Shown: positions 1 through 7,474, counted from the first letter of the stretch. The stretch is DNA of 14,859 nucleotides from Parcubacteria group bacterium (GCA_041657845.1 JBBABD010000019.1:1-14859); one strand, 5' to 3'. Numbers and translations: made by a program. Notes: a model not told the origin generated them from the sequence alone.

Positions 1-1083
1 CTCGAAAAGAGTCCTAAAATACTGGAGTCTTTTTTCAATGTGCTTCATGGCGTGTTCACAACTATTCCCAGAGGCGATTTTTACATGCATGGCCGGGTGA
101 TTGAACGTTTCAGCCTTGAAATAGTAGGGGACAGCGGTGAAATACATTTTTATATACAATGTCCTGATTTTGACCGAGGAATGGTGGAAGCCGCTCTTTA
201 TGCCCAGTATCCTGACATTCAGATTGTGGAGGTGGATGATTATGCAAAGAGAGTGCCGCTTATTCTTCCTAATAAAAAGTGGGAAGTTTGGGGAGCGGAT
301 GCAAAATTGGCTGGTCCCGAACCAATGCCAATCAAAACTTATGATAAATTCCAAGAAGATGTTACCGGAAAAATGATTGATCCGCTAGCTTCTGTTCTTG
401 AAATTCTTTCCCAGCTCGGACCCAACCAAAAAGTTTGGTGGCAGCTTTTAATTACGCCTGAGCCTGAAGGATGGGAGCATGAAGAGGGATTAAGAATGAT
501 TAATGAGCTAACAAAAAGAGCCAATAAATCCGGCGGAATTTTAGAAAGATTATGGACGGATACCACCGATATTTTCGGTAATTTAATTAAAGCTCTATCC
601 GGCCCGGTTGAGTTTAAGGCAGCAGAAGAAAAGAAAGATGAAGCTCCCCTTGAATTTCGCTTAACGCCTGGAGAAAAGGAGAAACTCAAGGCCCTTGAGG
701 AAAATATGACCAAGAATATTTTCTTAACAAAGATGAGATTTGTTTACCTTGGCAAAAGAGAAAACTACGATAAGCCGGGAGTAGTGGGAGGATTTTGGGG
801 ATCTATGAAACAATTTTCCGACCAATATTCGAACGGGATTAAGATTCAAGATGAAACGAAGACTTATGCTTGGTATTTTATGATAAAGTCAAGGCTTCGT
901 TACAGGCAAAGGAAATTAATCAAACGATACATTGACCGCGATCCAACCGGTAATAATTGTTATCTAAGCACTTCAGAACTTGCTACGATATTTCATATGC
1001 CCGATATGTCTGTGATGACCCCATCGCTTCGCAGAGTAGAAGCTAAGCTTGGAGGCGCCCCAGCTAATTTACCAGTTAAGTAA
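1..1083 (+). CDS. VirB4/HerA-like N-module protein, partner of the downstream ATPase (5' partial)
   Basis: The reading frame is open from base 1 and reads LEKSPKILESFFNVLHGV into the first possible internal start (GTG at 40), so the N-terminus lies outside the window. The visible part has no Walker motif and no membrane segment. Features resemble the N-terminal portion of conjugation-type HerA/VirB4-like ATPases: an early block FSLEIVGDSGEIHFYIQ, then AALYAQYPDIQIVEVDDY, and near the C-terminus LSTSELATIFHMP followed by a Lys/Ala/Pro-rich end. The LxTxELAxIFHxP motif is the best family hint. I infer that in this lineage the N-module and the ATPase are separate genes: the next gene on the strand is a TraG/VirD4-like ATPase, 91 bases away. 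Likely role: a membrane-associated partner of a DNA- or protein-translocating ATPase. The family link comes from recalled motif patterns, not a search. Confidence 0.6.
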   Translation, partial: LEKSPKILESFFNVLHGVFTTIPRGDFYMHGRVIERFSLEIVGDSGEIHFYIQCPDFDRGMVEAALYAQYPDIQIVEVDDYAKRVPLILPNKKWEVWGADAKLAGPEPMPIKTYDKFQEDVTGKMIDPLASVLEILSQLGPNQKVWWQLLITPEPEGWEHEEGLRMINELTKRANKSGGILERLWTDTTDIFGNLIKALSGPVEFKAAEEKKDEAPLEFRLTPGEKEKLKALEENMTKNIFLTKMRFVYLGKRENYDKPGVVGGFWGSMKQFSDQYSNGIKIQDETKTYAWYFMIKSRLRYRQRKLIKRYIDRDPTGNNCYLSTSELATIFHMPDMSVMTPSLRRVEAKLGGAPANLPVK

Positions 1084-1107
1084 ATCACTAAACATTCACT
1101 AAACTTA

Positions 1108-1168
1108 TCACGAAAAATCCCTAAATTTGAGATTGTTTCGTGAGATAAAAATATGAAATATTTTTATC
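1108..1168 (+). other. Two perfect inverted repeats before the ATPase gene
   Basis: TCACGAAA (1108-1115) pairs perfectly with TTTCGTGA (1136-1143) across a 20-nt loop. Immediately after it, GATAAAAATA (1144-1153) pairs perfectly with TATTTTTATC (1159-1168) across the loop TGAAA. The second stem is ten pairs, nearly all A-T, and ends 6 nt before the GTG start at 1175. It has no U-tract, so it is not an intrinsic terminator. It could affect processing of the two-gene message or ribosome access to the ATPase start. Confidence 0.5.
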
Positions 1169-1174
1169 GGGTTC

Positions 1175-3067
1175 GTGAATATTCGAGATGCTATGCCAGA
1201 TGAAATAAATTTTTTTGCTAAAACCAATTTCCGCAATCAAGAAAGGGTATTTGGTATAAAAACCGACGACCGGCGCCGTCATATGTATGTTATTGGAAAA
1301 ACCGGTATGGGAAAAACAAATCTCCTAGAAACAATGGCTATTCAAGACATACAAAGCGGGAGAGGCGTAGCTTTTATTGATCCTCACGGAGATACGGCCG
1401 AAAAGTTGATCAAAGCCATTCCTTCAAACAGAATTAATGACGTCATCTATTTCAATCCGGCTGATCAGGATTTTCCAATTGCTTTTAATGTGATGGAAAA
1501 TATCGATCCAAAGCAAAGGCATCTCATTGCTTCGGGACTAATCGGAGTTTTCAAAAAGATTTGGGCAGATTCTTGGGGGCCGCGTTTGGAATATATCCTT
1601 CGAAATGCAATTCTGGCTCTTTTGGAATATCCCGGGTCAACTCTTTTGGGTGTGACTAGAATTTTAGTTGATAAAAATTATCTCAAAAAAATCGTGGAAA
1701 AAATTACCGATCCAGTTGTTCGGTCTTTTTGGGTGGATGAATTTCCAAAGTGGAATGACAGAGTTCTTCAGGAAGTAATCTCTCCAATTCAAAATAAAGT
1801 CGGGCAGTTTCTTTCCAGTTCCTTGATTCGAAATATTGTCGGCCAGACAAAGTCATCTTTTGATGTCAGAGATATTATGGACAATCGAAAGATACTAATT
1901 ATGAACTTGTCAAAAGGAAGGATTGGTGAGGATAATAGCGCTCTCATTGGCGCAATGATGATAACCAAAATCCAGCTTGCCGCGATGGGCAGAGTTGATA
2001 TTCCCGAGGAAGAAAGAAATGATTTTTACCTTTATGTTGATGAGTTTCAAAATTTTGCTACGGAATCTTTTGCTAATATACTTTCTGAAGCTAGAAAATA
2101 CCGCCTAAATCTGATCTTAGCCAACCAATATATTACCCAGATTGATGAAATAGTTCGCGATGCAATTTTTGGAAATGCCGGAACGCTCATTTCATTTAGA
2201 GTGGGCGCAGCTGACGCCGAACTCTTAGAAAAAGAATTTGAACCTATTTTCATGATGAATGACGTAGTCAATCTTCCGAAATACAAAATATATCTCAAAC
2301 TAATGATAGACGGTATCGCAGGCAATGCTTTTTCAGCTAAGACGCTTGCGCCGATTGATATTGATCCGACCAAAGGCAATGAAGATAAAGTTATTAAAGT
2401 TTCAAGGGAACGGTATGCTACTAGCGCTGAAGAAGTGGAAGACAAAATAAAGCGCTGGAGCGGAATGCTTGTCGAAGAAAAAGCCAGGGAAGCAGTTAGA
2501 GTTGCTCGATCAGCAGAATGCATTGTTGTCCAGCCTAAAAAGTCTCAGGTTTTCGCACCTATTAAAAATATTGCGCCACTGGAGATAAAACAGAATATCA
2601 TAAAAGAAGAAACAACAACTCCTGTTAAAAGTTTATCAGAAAATGAGCCTGCTCCGGATGTAAAGATTTTATATGACGCGATTTGTGATACTTGCGGAGA
2701 AAAAATACAGGTTCCTTTCAAGCCGGACGCACAAAGGCCGACATTCTGCAAGGATTGTTTTAAGGATTATCAAAGAGCAATAGCTAGAGCTAAAAATCGA
2801 GAATCAATCTGCCTGCCAGCGAGGCGAGGAAGCATGAATCATAAGGATGTTCAGATTTCGAGTAAAAATAATCAATCAACGAATGAAAACAATAGTCCTG
2901 AAAAAATAAAGAGCATCGAAAGAAAAGCTTTTGTTTCAGAGGAAAATCCAATAGTTCTTTCCCAGCTTCAATACGTTGCTCCAAAAAATTTCAAACAAAA
3001 CCACAAAAAAACAACAGTCAATCTTCGGGAACTGAGGGAACTTATTAAAAAAAGTAAAGGTGACTAA
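1175..3067 (+). CDS. TraG/VirD4-like (HerA/FtsK superfamily) ATPase with C-terminal zinc ribbon
   Basis: The 630-residue product has a Walker A loop GKTGMGKT at residues 41-48, a Walker B LYVDEF with D289-E290, and a sensor-like LILANQY around 313-319. This is the architecture of type IV secretion coupling proteins and DUF87-type ATPases that move DNA or proteins across the envelope. No membrane segment is evident, so anchoring probably needs the preceding gene's product. After about residue 430 comes a low-complexity linker and then C504-x2-C507-x17-C525-x2-C528 with VPFKPD between the pairs, a zinc-ribbon pattern familiar from Patescibacteria proteins. A basic tail follows. The start is uncertain: GTG 1175 gives the full frame, while ATG 1193 removes six residues and also fits; neither has a clear Shine-Dalgarno. 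The 3' end overlaps mnmA by 8 bases. Whether it serves conjugation, DNA uptake or pilus function cannot be told. Confidence 0.8.
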   Translation: MNIRDAMPDEINFFAKTNFRNQERVFGIKTDDRRRHMYVIGKTGMGKTNLLETMAIQDIQSGRGVAFIDPHGDTAEKLIKAIPSNRINDVIYFNPADQDFPIAFNVMENIDPKQRHLIASGLIGVFKKIWADSWGPRLEYILRNAILALLEYPGSTLLGVTRILVDKNYLKKIVEKITDPVVRSFWVDEFPKWNDRVLQEVISPIQNKVGQFLSSSLIRNIVGQTKSSFDVRDIMDNRKILIMNLSKGRIGEDNSALIGAMMITKIQLAAMGRVDIPEEERNDFYLYVDEFQNFATESFANILSEARKYRLNLILANQYITQIDEIVRDAIFGNAGTLISFRVGAADAELLEKEFEPIFMMNDVVNLPKYKIYLKLMIDGIAGNAFSAKTLAPIDIDPTKGNEDKVIKVSRERYATSAEEVEDKIKRWSGMLVEEKAREAVRVARSAECIVVQPKKSQVFAPIKNIAPLEIKQNIIKEETTTPVKSLSENEPAPDVKILYDAICDTCGEKIQVPFKPDAQRPTFCKDCFKDYQRAIARAKNRESICLPARRGSMNHKDVQISSKNNQSTNENNSPEKIKSIERKAFVSEENPIVLSQLQYVAPKNFKQNHKKTTVNLRELRELIKKSKGD

Positions 3068-4103
3068 TAGCAAGAATAATAAAAGAGTGATCGTCGCTAT
3101 GTCCGGAGGAGTTGATTCTTCTGTTGCAGCGCTTTTGCTAAAAAATAAAGGGTACGACGTTCGAGGAATATTTCTTGATTTTTTTGGCAATGAAAATAGC
3201 GTAAAAGAAGTTAGAGAAATATCGCAAAAAATCGGGATTTCACTTGAAATAGTCGATGCCTCTAAAGATTTCAAGAAAAAAGTAGTAGATTATTTTTTAG
3301 AAGAACTTGAAAGCGGGAACACTCCGAATCCTTGCGTGGTTTGCAATAAGGAAATAAAGTTTAGGGTTTTATTTGAAAAAATGTTTGAACTAAAGGCAGA
3401 TTATGTTGCTACTGGACACTATGCTCGTATTAAAAGAATCACGAATTATGAATCACGAATTATGAATTTTATTTTATTTGAGGCAAAAGACAAAAATAAA
3501 GACCAGAGTTATTTTCTCTATCGCTTAAATCAAAAAGAATTATCAAAAATTTTGTTTCCCCTGGGCAATTACACAAAACCGGAAGTAAGAAAAATGGCTA
3601 AAAAATTTGGTTTACCGGTTTATGACAAAAAAGAATCACAGGATATTTGCTTCATTTCGGAAAAAGGCTATGAAAAATTTTTGAAGAAAATGTTAAAGCT
3701 CAGAAAAGGGAAAATCTGCGATTTGGAGGATAATATTCTGGGAACTCATGCGGGATTACCATTCTATACTATTGGTCAGAGAAAAGGCATAAAGATAGGC
3801 GGCAGGGGACCTTTTTATGTGACTAGGAAAGATTTTTCGAAAAATAGGCTGATTGTGGGCGAAGAAAAAGATCTTTTTAGCCAAAAAATGAAGCTTAAAA
3901 ATATAAATTGGATAGGTAAAACTCCAAAATTTCCCGCCAAAACTTTAGTTAGGACGCGCTATCGAAATTCCCTGGTTAATGCTATAATAAGCAAAGATAA
4001 CAATGTGGTGTTTGAAAATCCGCAAAGGGCAATCGCTCCTGGACAATCCGCCGTGTTTTATTCCGGAAAAGGAGAAGTTTTGGGCGGAGGGGTAATCGGA
4101 TAA
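3060..4103 (+). CDS. mnmA: tRNA-specific 2-thiouridylase MnmA
   Basis: MnmA adenylates U34 of Lys, Glu and Gln tRNAs and replaces the 2-oxygen with sulfur (EC 2.8.1.13), acting in the cytoplasm. The product is 347 aa, near the family's usual 350-370. The PP-loop SGGVDS is at residues 15-20. NPCVVCNKEIKF carries the expected nucleophilic cysteine C95, ATGHYAR is at 117-123, KDQSYFLYRL follows, and SQDICFI carries the second catalytic cysteine C197. The C-terminal barrel has TIGQRKGI and the APGQSAVFY block. The start is GTG 3060, inside the end of the ATPase gene (8-base overlap), which suggests translational coupling; no later start keeps the first beta strand. Residues about 126-136 are encoded by a 7-bp tandem repeat and form a loop roughly six residues longer than I recall in E. 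coli or B. subtilis MnmA. Confidence 0.96.
   Translation: MTNSKNNKRVIVAMSGGVDSSVAALLLKNKGYDVRGIFLDFFGNENSVKEVREISQKIGISLEIVDASKDFKKKVVDYFLEELESGNTPNPCVVCNKEIKFRVLFEKMFELKADYVATGHYARIKRITNYESRIMNFILFEAKDKNKDQSYFLYRLNQKELSKILFPLGNYTKPEVRKMAKKFGLPVYDKKESQDICFISEKGYEKFLKKMLKLRKGKICDLEDNILGTHAGLPFYTIGQRKGIKIGGRGPFYVTRKDFSKNRLIVGEEKDLFSQKMKLKNINWIGKTPKFPAKTLVRTRYRNSLVNAIISKDNNVVFENPQRAIAPGQSAVFYSGKGEVLGGGVIG
3436..3467 (+). repeat. Heptanucleotide repeat inside mnmA
   Basis: Four and a half units of GAATNNN run in strict 7-base register: GAATCAC, GAATTAT, GAATCAC, GAATTAT, GAAT. The same 18-base stretch occurs inverted at 9047-9064 between corA and cysS. Because 7 is not a multiple of 3, the repeat is read in successive frames and gives residues ITNYESRIMN of MnmA. 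Confidence 0.85.
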
Positions 4104-4104
4104 T

Positions 4105-4194
4105 TTTCAATGATCAATGATCAATTTACAATCAAATCGCAATGAATAAATTTTCAAACATTGAAAATTGTAAATTGAAAATTGTAAATTCTCA
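4105..4194. repeat. Heptanucleotide repeat array with inverted halves
   Basis: The left half has four units of pattern NNNCAAT in register (4105-4132: TTTCAAT, GATCAAT twice, TTACAAT). A 27-base spacer follows. The right half has ATTGAAA, ATTGTAA, ATTGAAA, ATTGTAA, ATTCTCA at 4160-4194, the inverted sense of the left half. The two halves can fold on each other. It fills the gap after mnmA, and the next ORF's ATG begins at the base after the last unit. Confidence 0.8.
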
Positions 4195-4476
4195 ATGGAT
4201 AATTCAATTCAAAATTCGGCTACAGATGGATCCAATAGCCATGCTCAAAGGCAGCGCATCCAGTATGCTCTCTCTATTGCTGATTCTGATTTGAGAAAAT
4301 TAGAGAGAGACAAGGAGGTTGAAGAAATGGAACTCAAGAGATTGGAAAAACAATTAGCCCTTCTCAATGTCAATATTTCCGAAAGAAAACAAAAAATAAA
4401 AAAGATTGAAAATGACAAGATGATGATGGAAAATGATATTAAAAGCCTTAAGAAGAAACTGAATGTTATTATTTAA
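4195..4476 (+). CDS. Hypothetical small coiled-coil protein
   Basis: The 93-residue product is not recognised. Residues 1-20 are polar with no signal. Residues about 22-91 are a nearly unbroken charged helix rich in Lys, Glu and Leu with heptad spacing (LRKLERDKEVEEMELKRLEK), which should form a coiled coil; two asparagines near the centre (NVN) may mark a hinge. There is no cysteine and no membrane segment. The start ATG 4195 directly follows a heptanucleotide repeat and lacks a Shine-Dalgarno. It lies 21 bases before the next small ORF, so the two may be co-transcribed. It could be a scaffold or structural protein; function is unknown. Confidence 0.6.
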   Translation: MDNSIQNSATDGSNSHAQRQRIQYALSIADSDLRKLERDKEVEEMELKRLEKQLALLNVNISERKQKIKKIENDKMMMENDIKSLKKKLNVII

Positions 4477-4497
4477 TAATTTAATTTCAATAAAAAA

Positions 4498-4710
4498 ATG
4501 AAAGATGAAAGCAGGGTATTAAGTGAAATTGAAAGAATACGTTCTTCTGCGGGGGTAGATAGAGATGGAATATACGGAATAACTAAAAAAGTAAAAGGCG
4601 GACAAATTAAAAGCTGTAGCCAATTAATAAGCGAGCTCAGAAATATCGAAAGAATATCCAGCAGATACAAGGAATATGAACTCCAAGGAATTTTTGAAAG
4701 TATTTGTTAA
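4498..4710 (+). CDS. Hypothetical 70-aa protein
   Basis: Unrecognised cytoplasmic-looking protein, start ATG 4498. Residues about 1-17 form an amphipathic helix (SRVLSEIERIRSS), then comes a Gly-containing turn (GVDRDGIYGITKKVKGG), then a second helix (SQLISELRNIERISSRYKEYELQGIFESIC) ending in Cys. Composition is balanced and codon use resembles its neighbours. It follows the coiled-coil ORF closely and ends 65 bases before rplU, with the rplU promoter starting just after its stop. It may be expressed with the preceding ORF; no function can be assigned. Confidence 0.5.
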   Translation: MKDESRVLSEIERIRSSAGVDRDGIYGITKKVKGGQIKSCSQLISELRNIERISSRYKEYELQGIFESIC

Positions 4711-4712
4711 GA

Positions 4713-4741
4713 TTGACACTTCTGGCTTTAAATGATAGGAT
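4713..4741 (+). promoter_or_regulatory. Putative sigma70-type promoter of rplU
   Basis: A perfect -35 TTGACA (4713-4718), a 17-base spacer, and -10 TAGGAT (4736-4741) preceded by TG at the extended -10 position (4733-4734). Transcription would begin near 4748, leaving a leader of about 28 nt before the rplU ATG at 4776. The leader holds two NNNATTC/T heptads (4754-4767). Confidence 0.65.
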
Positions 4742-4775
4742 TGTCGGGTATTTATAATTCATAATTTACTAAAAT

Positions 4776-5084
4776 ATGCTAGCAATTATCAAGACTGGCG
4801 GGAAACAATATCTGGTCAAAAAAGGGACTAAGGTTAAAATTGAGAAAATAGAGGGAGAAGTGGGCGATTCTTTTGAATTTCCGGAAGTTCTCTTTGTCGG
4901 CAATGAAAAAGAAGCAAAAATCGGCGCTCCTTTCATTAAAGGCGCTAAGATCGAAGGAAAGATTTTGAAGCAAGACAGAGCAAAAAAAGTTACAGGAATC
5001 AAGCATCATGCCAAAAAAAGGTACAAAGTGAAATTCGGACACAGGCAGCCATTCACCGAAGTAGAAATTACTAAAATTGGATAG
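4776..5084 (+). CDS. rplU: 50S ribosomal protein bL21
   Basis: bL21 is a 23S rRNA-binding protein of the large subunit. The 102-residue product matches the usual length. It has the hallmark opening MLAIIKTGGKQY, KIEGEVGDSFEFPEVLFVG in the middle, and the basic C-terminal KKRYKVKFGHRQPFTEVEI. The start ATG 4776 is unambiguous by homology; no Shine-Dalgarno is seen. In most bacteria rpmA (bL27) follows immediately, but here a strong terminator follows, so bL27 must be encoded elsewhere or be absent. The gene appears to be monocistronic under its own promoter. Confidence 0.96.
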   Translation: MLAIIKTGGKQYLVKKGTKVKIEKIEGEVGDSFEFPEVLFVGNEKEAKIGAPFIKGAKIEGKILKQDRAKKVTGIKHHAKKRYKVKFGHRQPFTEVEITKIG

Positions 5085-5095
5085 AGGATAGTAAA

Positions 5096-5134
5096 AAAGG
5101 GCGAGTCGCACAGTGTTATCTGCGACCGCCCTTT
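5096..5134. terminator. Bidirectional intrinsic terminator between convergent genes
   Basis: The stem pairs 5096-5110 (AAAGGGCG then GTCGCA with one bulged A) with 5121-5134 (TGCGACCGCCCTTT). A T-rich run follows on the plus side and an A-run precedes it, giving a T-tract on the minus strand. It sits between rplU (plus) and a minus-strand gene, where a two-way terminator is expected. Confidence 0.88.
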
Positions 5135-5142
5135 CTCTTTCT

Positions 5143-5379
5143 TTAGATGCCATATTGTAACTCCTCGAAAATCTCACTTTCCTCCACAATAGTCCATACT
5201 TCACAATGAATGCAATCCGCAGTTACCTCGAACTTTTTTGGATTCTGCGGACATTGAGAAATGTACACTTCTTCACCTTCATGAAGAGCTGACATTCCAA
5301 TTGATCTTACCCTGTGTCCCTCGTGCCCAAAGAAAACACCATTGAAATCCTTGTCCAGAACAACTTTAATATTAATCAT
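5143..5379 (-). CDS. Hypothetical 78-aa Cys-containing protein
   Basis: Not recognised. The protein has an N-terminal strand-like segment (MINIKVVLDKDFNGVFFG), a His-rich region (H19, H22, H33) and cysteines C43, C56 and C59, with C56-x2-C59 next to H58; these could bind a metal. No signal or membrane segment is seen. The C-terminus is acidic. The start ATG is well supported: GGAGG lies six bases upstream on the minus strand, one of the few canonical Shine-Dalgarno sites here. The gene begins 16 bases after the recR stop, so it is very probably the last gene of the dnaB-recR transcript, ending at the shared terminator. Confidence 0.7.
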   Translation of the reverse strand: MINIKVVLDKDFNGVFFGHEGHRVRSIGMSALHEGEEVYISQCPQNPKKFEVTADCIHCEVWTIVEESEIFEELQYGI

Positions 5380-5395
5380 GACTTTCCTCCTTCAT

Positions 5396-5983
5396 TTATT
5401 TTAACTCTCTACGATTGTTAATCGCAGAAGTTAATGTGCTTTCATCAATATACTCAATATCGCCGCCGGTTGTCAAACCTCGAGCCAATTGGGTAATTTT
5501 TATTTCCAATGGTTGAATTTTTCGTTTTAAATATAAAGCCGTCGCATCGCCTTCAGTGGTTGGGTTGGTAGCAATAATCACTTCTTCTATTTTTTCATTT
5601 TCTATTCTTTTCAAGAGTTCTGGTATTTTTAACTCATTTTCATTGTTGTTTTGAAAAATAGTTCCTCCCAGGACAAAGTATAATCCCTGATAGGCGCTGG
5701 TTTTTTCGAGAGATATTATATCCAACGGTTCTTCAACCACGCAAATCTGTTTCTGATTTCTCTTGGCGCCTCTGCAAATTTCACAAAGTTCTTCCTCGGC
5801 GATATTAAAACATTTCTGGCAGGTTTTCATGTGCTGGATATTTTCCAGATTCTCGGAAAATTCCTGAATTTTTTCCTTGTTTTGTTTGAATAAATATAAA
5901 ACCAGTCGTTCGGCCATTTTTGGTCCAACGGAGGGAAGGCTTGAAAAATTATCAATAAGTTTTTTGAATCCTTTAGGGTACAT
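5396..5983 (-). CDS. recR: Recombination mediator RecR
   Basis: RecR works with RecO and RecF to load RecA on single-stranded gaps. The product is 195 aa, the normal length. In order it shows the helix-hairpin-helix LPSVGPKMAERLVLYL (16-31), a C4 zinc finger C55-x2-C58-x8-C67-x2-C70, a Toprim domain opening with ICVVEEPLDI (E84) and continuing through ATNPTTEGDATALYL, and the C-terminal GGDIEYIDESTLTSAI. Start ATG at 5983 has no Shine-Dalgarno. In many bacteria recR follows dnaX and a YbaB gene; here it lies downstream of dnaB, separated by a foldback repeat, and is followed closely by a small Cys protein. Confidence 0.96.
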   Translation of the reverse strand: MYPKGFKKLIDNFSSLPSVGPKMAERLVLYLFKQNKEKIQEFSENLENIQHMKTCQKCFNIAEEELCEICRGAKRNQKQICVVEEPLDIISLEKTSAYQGLYFVLGGTIFQNNNENELKIPELLKRIENEKIEEVIIATNPTTEGDATALYLKRKIQPLEIKITQLARGLTTGGDIEYIDESTLTSAINNRRELK

Positions 5984-6007
5984 AGTTTATAAGAAGTTTA
6001 AGTTCAT

Positions 6008-6100
6008 TGTCATTCTGAGCGCCGCGCGAAGAATCTCAGAATTTATTATTGCGCGCTATATTTTGTTAGGGATCCTTCGTCGCGGCGACTCAGGATGACA
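6008..6100. repeat. GTCAT...ATGAC foldback element between dnaB and recR
   Basis: Imperfect inverted repeat: the left arm starts TGTCATTCTGAGCGCCGCG and the right arm ends GCGGCGACTCAGGATGACA, pairing over about 28 bases with a few mismatches. It resembles the widespread intergenic GTCATTCTGAG... AGAATGAC family known in many bacteria. It occupies most of the 132-base gap between two minus-strand genes and could fold in the message or act as a weak terminator. Confidence 0.75.
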
Positions 6101-6115
6101 AAACGTAAAGTTTAA

Positions 6116-7474
6116 TTACTCCGTATGTACTCTCTCCAGCGATTTAAACGTTGTCGAAGTTTCTTCAAAATAAAGGCTCATTCTGCCAACCGGTCCGTTT
6201 CTATGCTTGGCAATATGAACTTCAACAATATTTTTGTTTGGAGTATCCGGTTTTTCGCGATCTTCCCGATACAAAAATAATACCACATCCGCATCCTGTT
6301 CAATGGATCCTGATTCACGAAGATCAGAAAGTTTTGGAATTTGCGGGGAACGGGATTCAACTGCACGGGAAAGCTGAGAAAGTGCCAGCACCGGAATATT
6401 GATTTCTCTCGCTAAATTTTTAAGGGCTCTGGAAATTTCGGAAATTTCCTGGACGCGATTTTCTTTTCCCCGTCCTTCCATAAGCTGCAAATAATCGATA
6501 ATGATTAGTCCCAGATGATGCTCCGCTTGGAGGCGGCGCGCCATTGTTCTCATTTCCATTATATTAGCCGAAGCGGAATCATCGATGAAAATTGGAGCTT
6601 CGGAAAGTACGCCCATTGCTTCTCCAATCCTTTGAAAATCGTTATTTTCACCCTCGCTGCGAAGTTTTCCGGTTCGAAGACGCCAGAGATCAACCTGCGA
6701 TTCAGCAGCGATCATACGATCAACAAGCTGGTCGGCTGACATTTCAAGGGAAAATATTCCGACTGGAACTTTTTCCCGAATTCCAATGTGCCTGGCAATA
6801 TCAAGCGCCAGCGTTGTTTTCCCGATTGAAGGACGGGCAGCCAAAATGATCAGATCGGATTTTTGAAGTCCGGCCAAAATATTGTCCATATCCGGATATC
6901 CAGTCGGAACTCCTCGAAACTTGCTATTGTCTTTGTGAAGTTCGTCAATCCTATTAAAAGCTGACTCCAAAATATTTTTAATCGGAATGAAATCCTGCTT
7001 AATGTATTTCTGAGAAACTTTAAACAGTTTTTGTTCGGCTTCATCCAAAATTTTCTCCACATCTTCACCCTCCTTGTATCCCAGTTCCAAGATATCGCTG
7101 GCGGCTTTAATCAGCCTTCGCAACGTTGCTTTCTTTTGAACCACTTTAGCATAATGGACAACATTAGCCGCTGAAGGAACAGCATTTACAAGGGATGCTA
7201 AATAGGTTGAACCTCCGATTTGTTCCAATTTGTTTATTTCTTCCAGTTTATTGGAGATGCTAAGAACATCAATAGGCTCCCGTTCTTCATAGAGAGCCAG
7301 CATTTTTTCGTAAATCAAATTATGGTCATCTTTGTAGAAATCACCAACTTTAATAATATCAGCAATCTTAATAATAGCATCTTTGTCCAACATCAAAGAC
7401 CCGAGAACCGACTGTTCGGCTTCAATATTGTGCGGCGGAATCTTCAGATTTTTGACGTCATTATCGTTTGCCAT
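6116..7474 (-). CDS. dnaB: Replicative DNA helicase DnaB
   Basis: DnaB is the hexameric helicase that unwinds the replication fork. Taken from ATG 7474 the product is 452 aa, a normal length. The N-domain begins with PPHNIEAEQSVLGSLMLD. The RecA-like domain has Walker A ARPSIGKT (213-220), FSLEM, Walker B LIIIDYLQL (323-331), LSQLSRAVESR, SDLRESGSIEQDAD, and the KHRNGPVG arginine-finger block (R425). A longer frame exists from TTG 7513 (13 more residues), but it overlaps the putative -35 hexamer and the added residues do not resemble the family, so ATG 7474 is preferred. There is no intein. The Walker A has S-I where G-M is usual, a mild variation. Confidence 0.96.
   Translation of the reverse strand: MANDNDVKNLKIPPHNIEAEQSVLGSLMLDKDAIIKIADIIKVGDFYKDDHNLIYEKMLALYEEREPIDVLSISNKLEEINKLEQIGGSTYLASLVNAVPSAANVVHYAKVVQKKATLRRLIKAASDILELGYKEGEDVEKILDEAEQKLFKVSQKYIKQDFIPIKNILESAFNRIDELHKDNSKFRGVPTGYPDMDNILAGLQKSDLIILAARPSIGKTTLALDIARHIGIREKVPVGIFSLEMSADQLVDRMIAAESQVDLWRLRTGKLRSEGENNDFQRIGEAMGVLSEAPIFIDDSASANIMEMRTMARRLQAEHHLGLIIIDYLQLMEGRGKENRVQEISEISRALKNLAREINIPVLALSQLSRAVESRSPQIPKLSDLRESGSIEQDADVVLFLYREDREKPDTPNKNIVEVHIAKHRNGPVGRMSLYFEETSTTFKSLERVHTE

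Noticed and set aside
2047..2523. 158-codon open frame on the minus strand inside the ATPase gene
   Set aside because: It is antisense to a well-supported gene, has Ser-rich low-complexity composition and no recognisable motif.
4779..5204. 141-codon minus-strand frame across rplU and the terminator
   Set aside because: It lies opposite bL21 and crosses a strong terminator hairpin; the product resembles no family.
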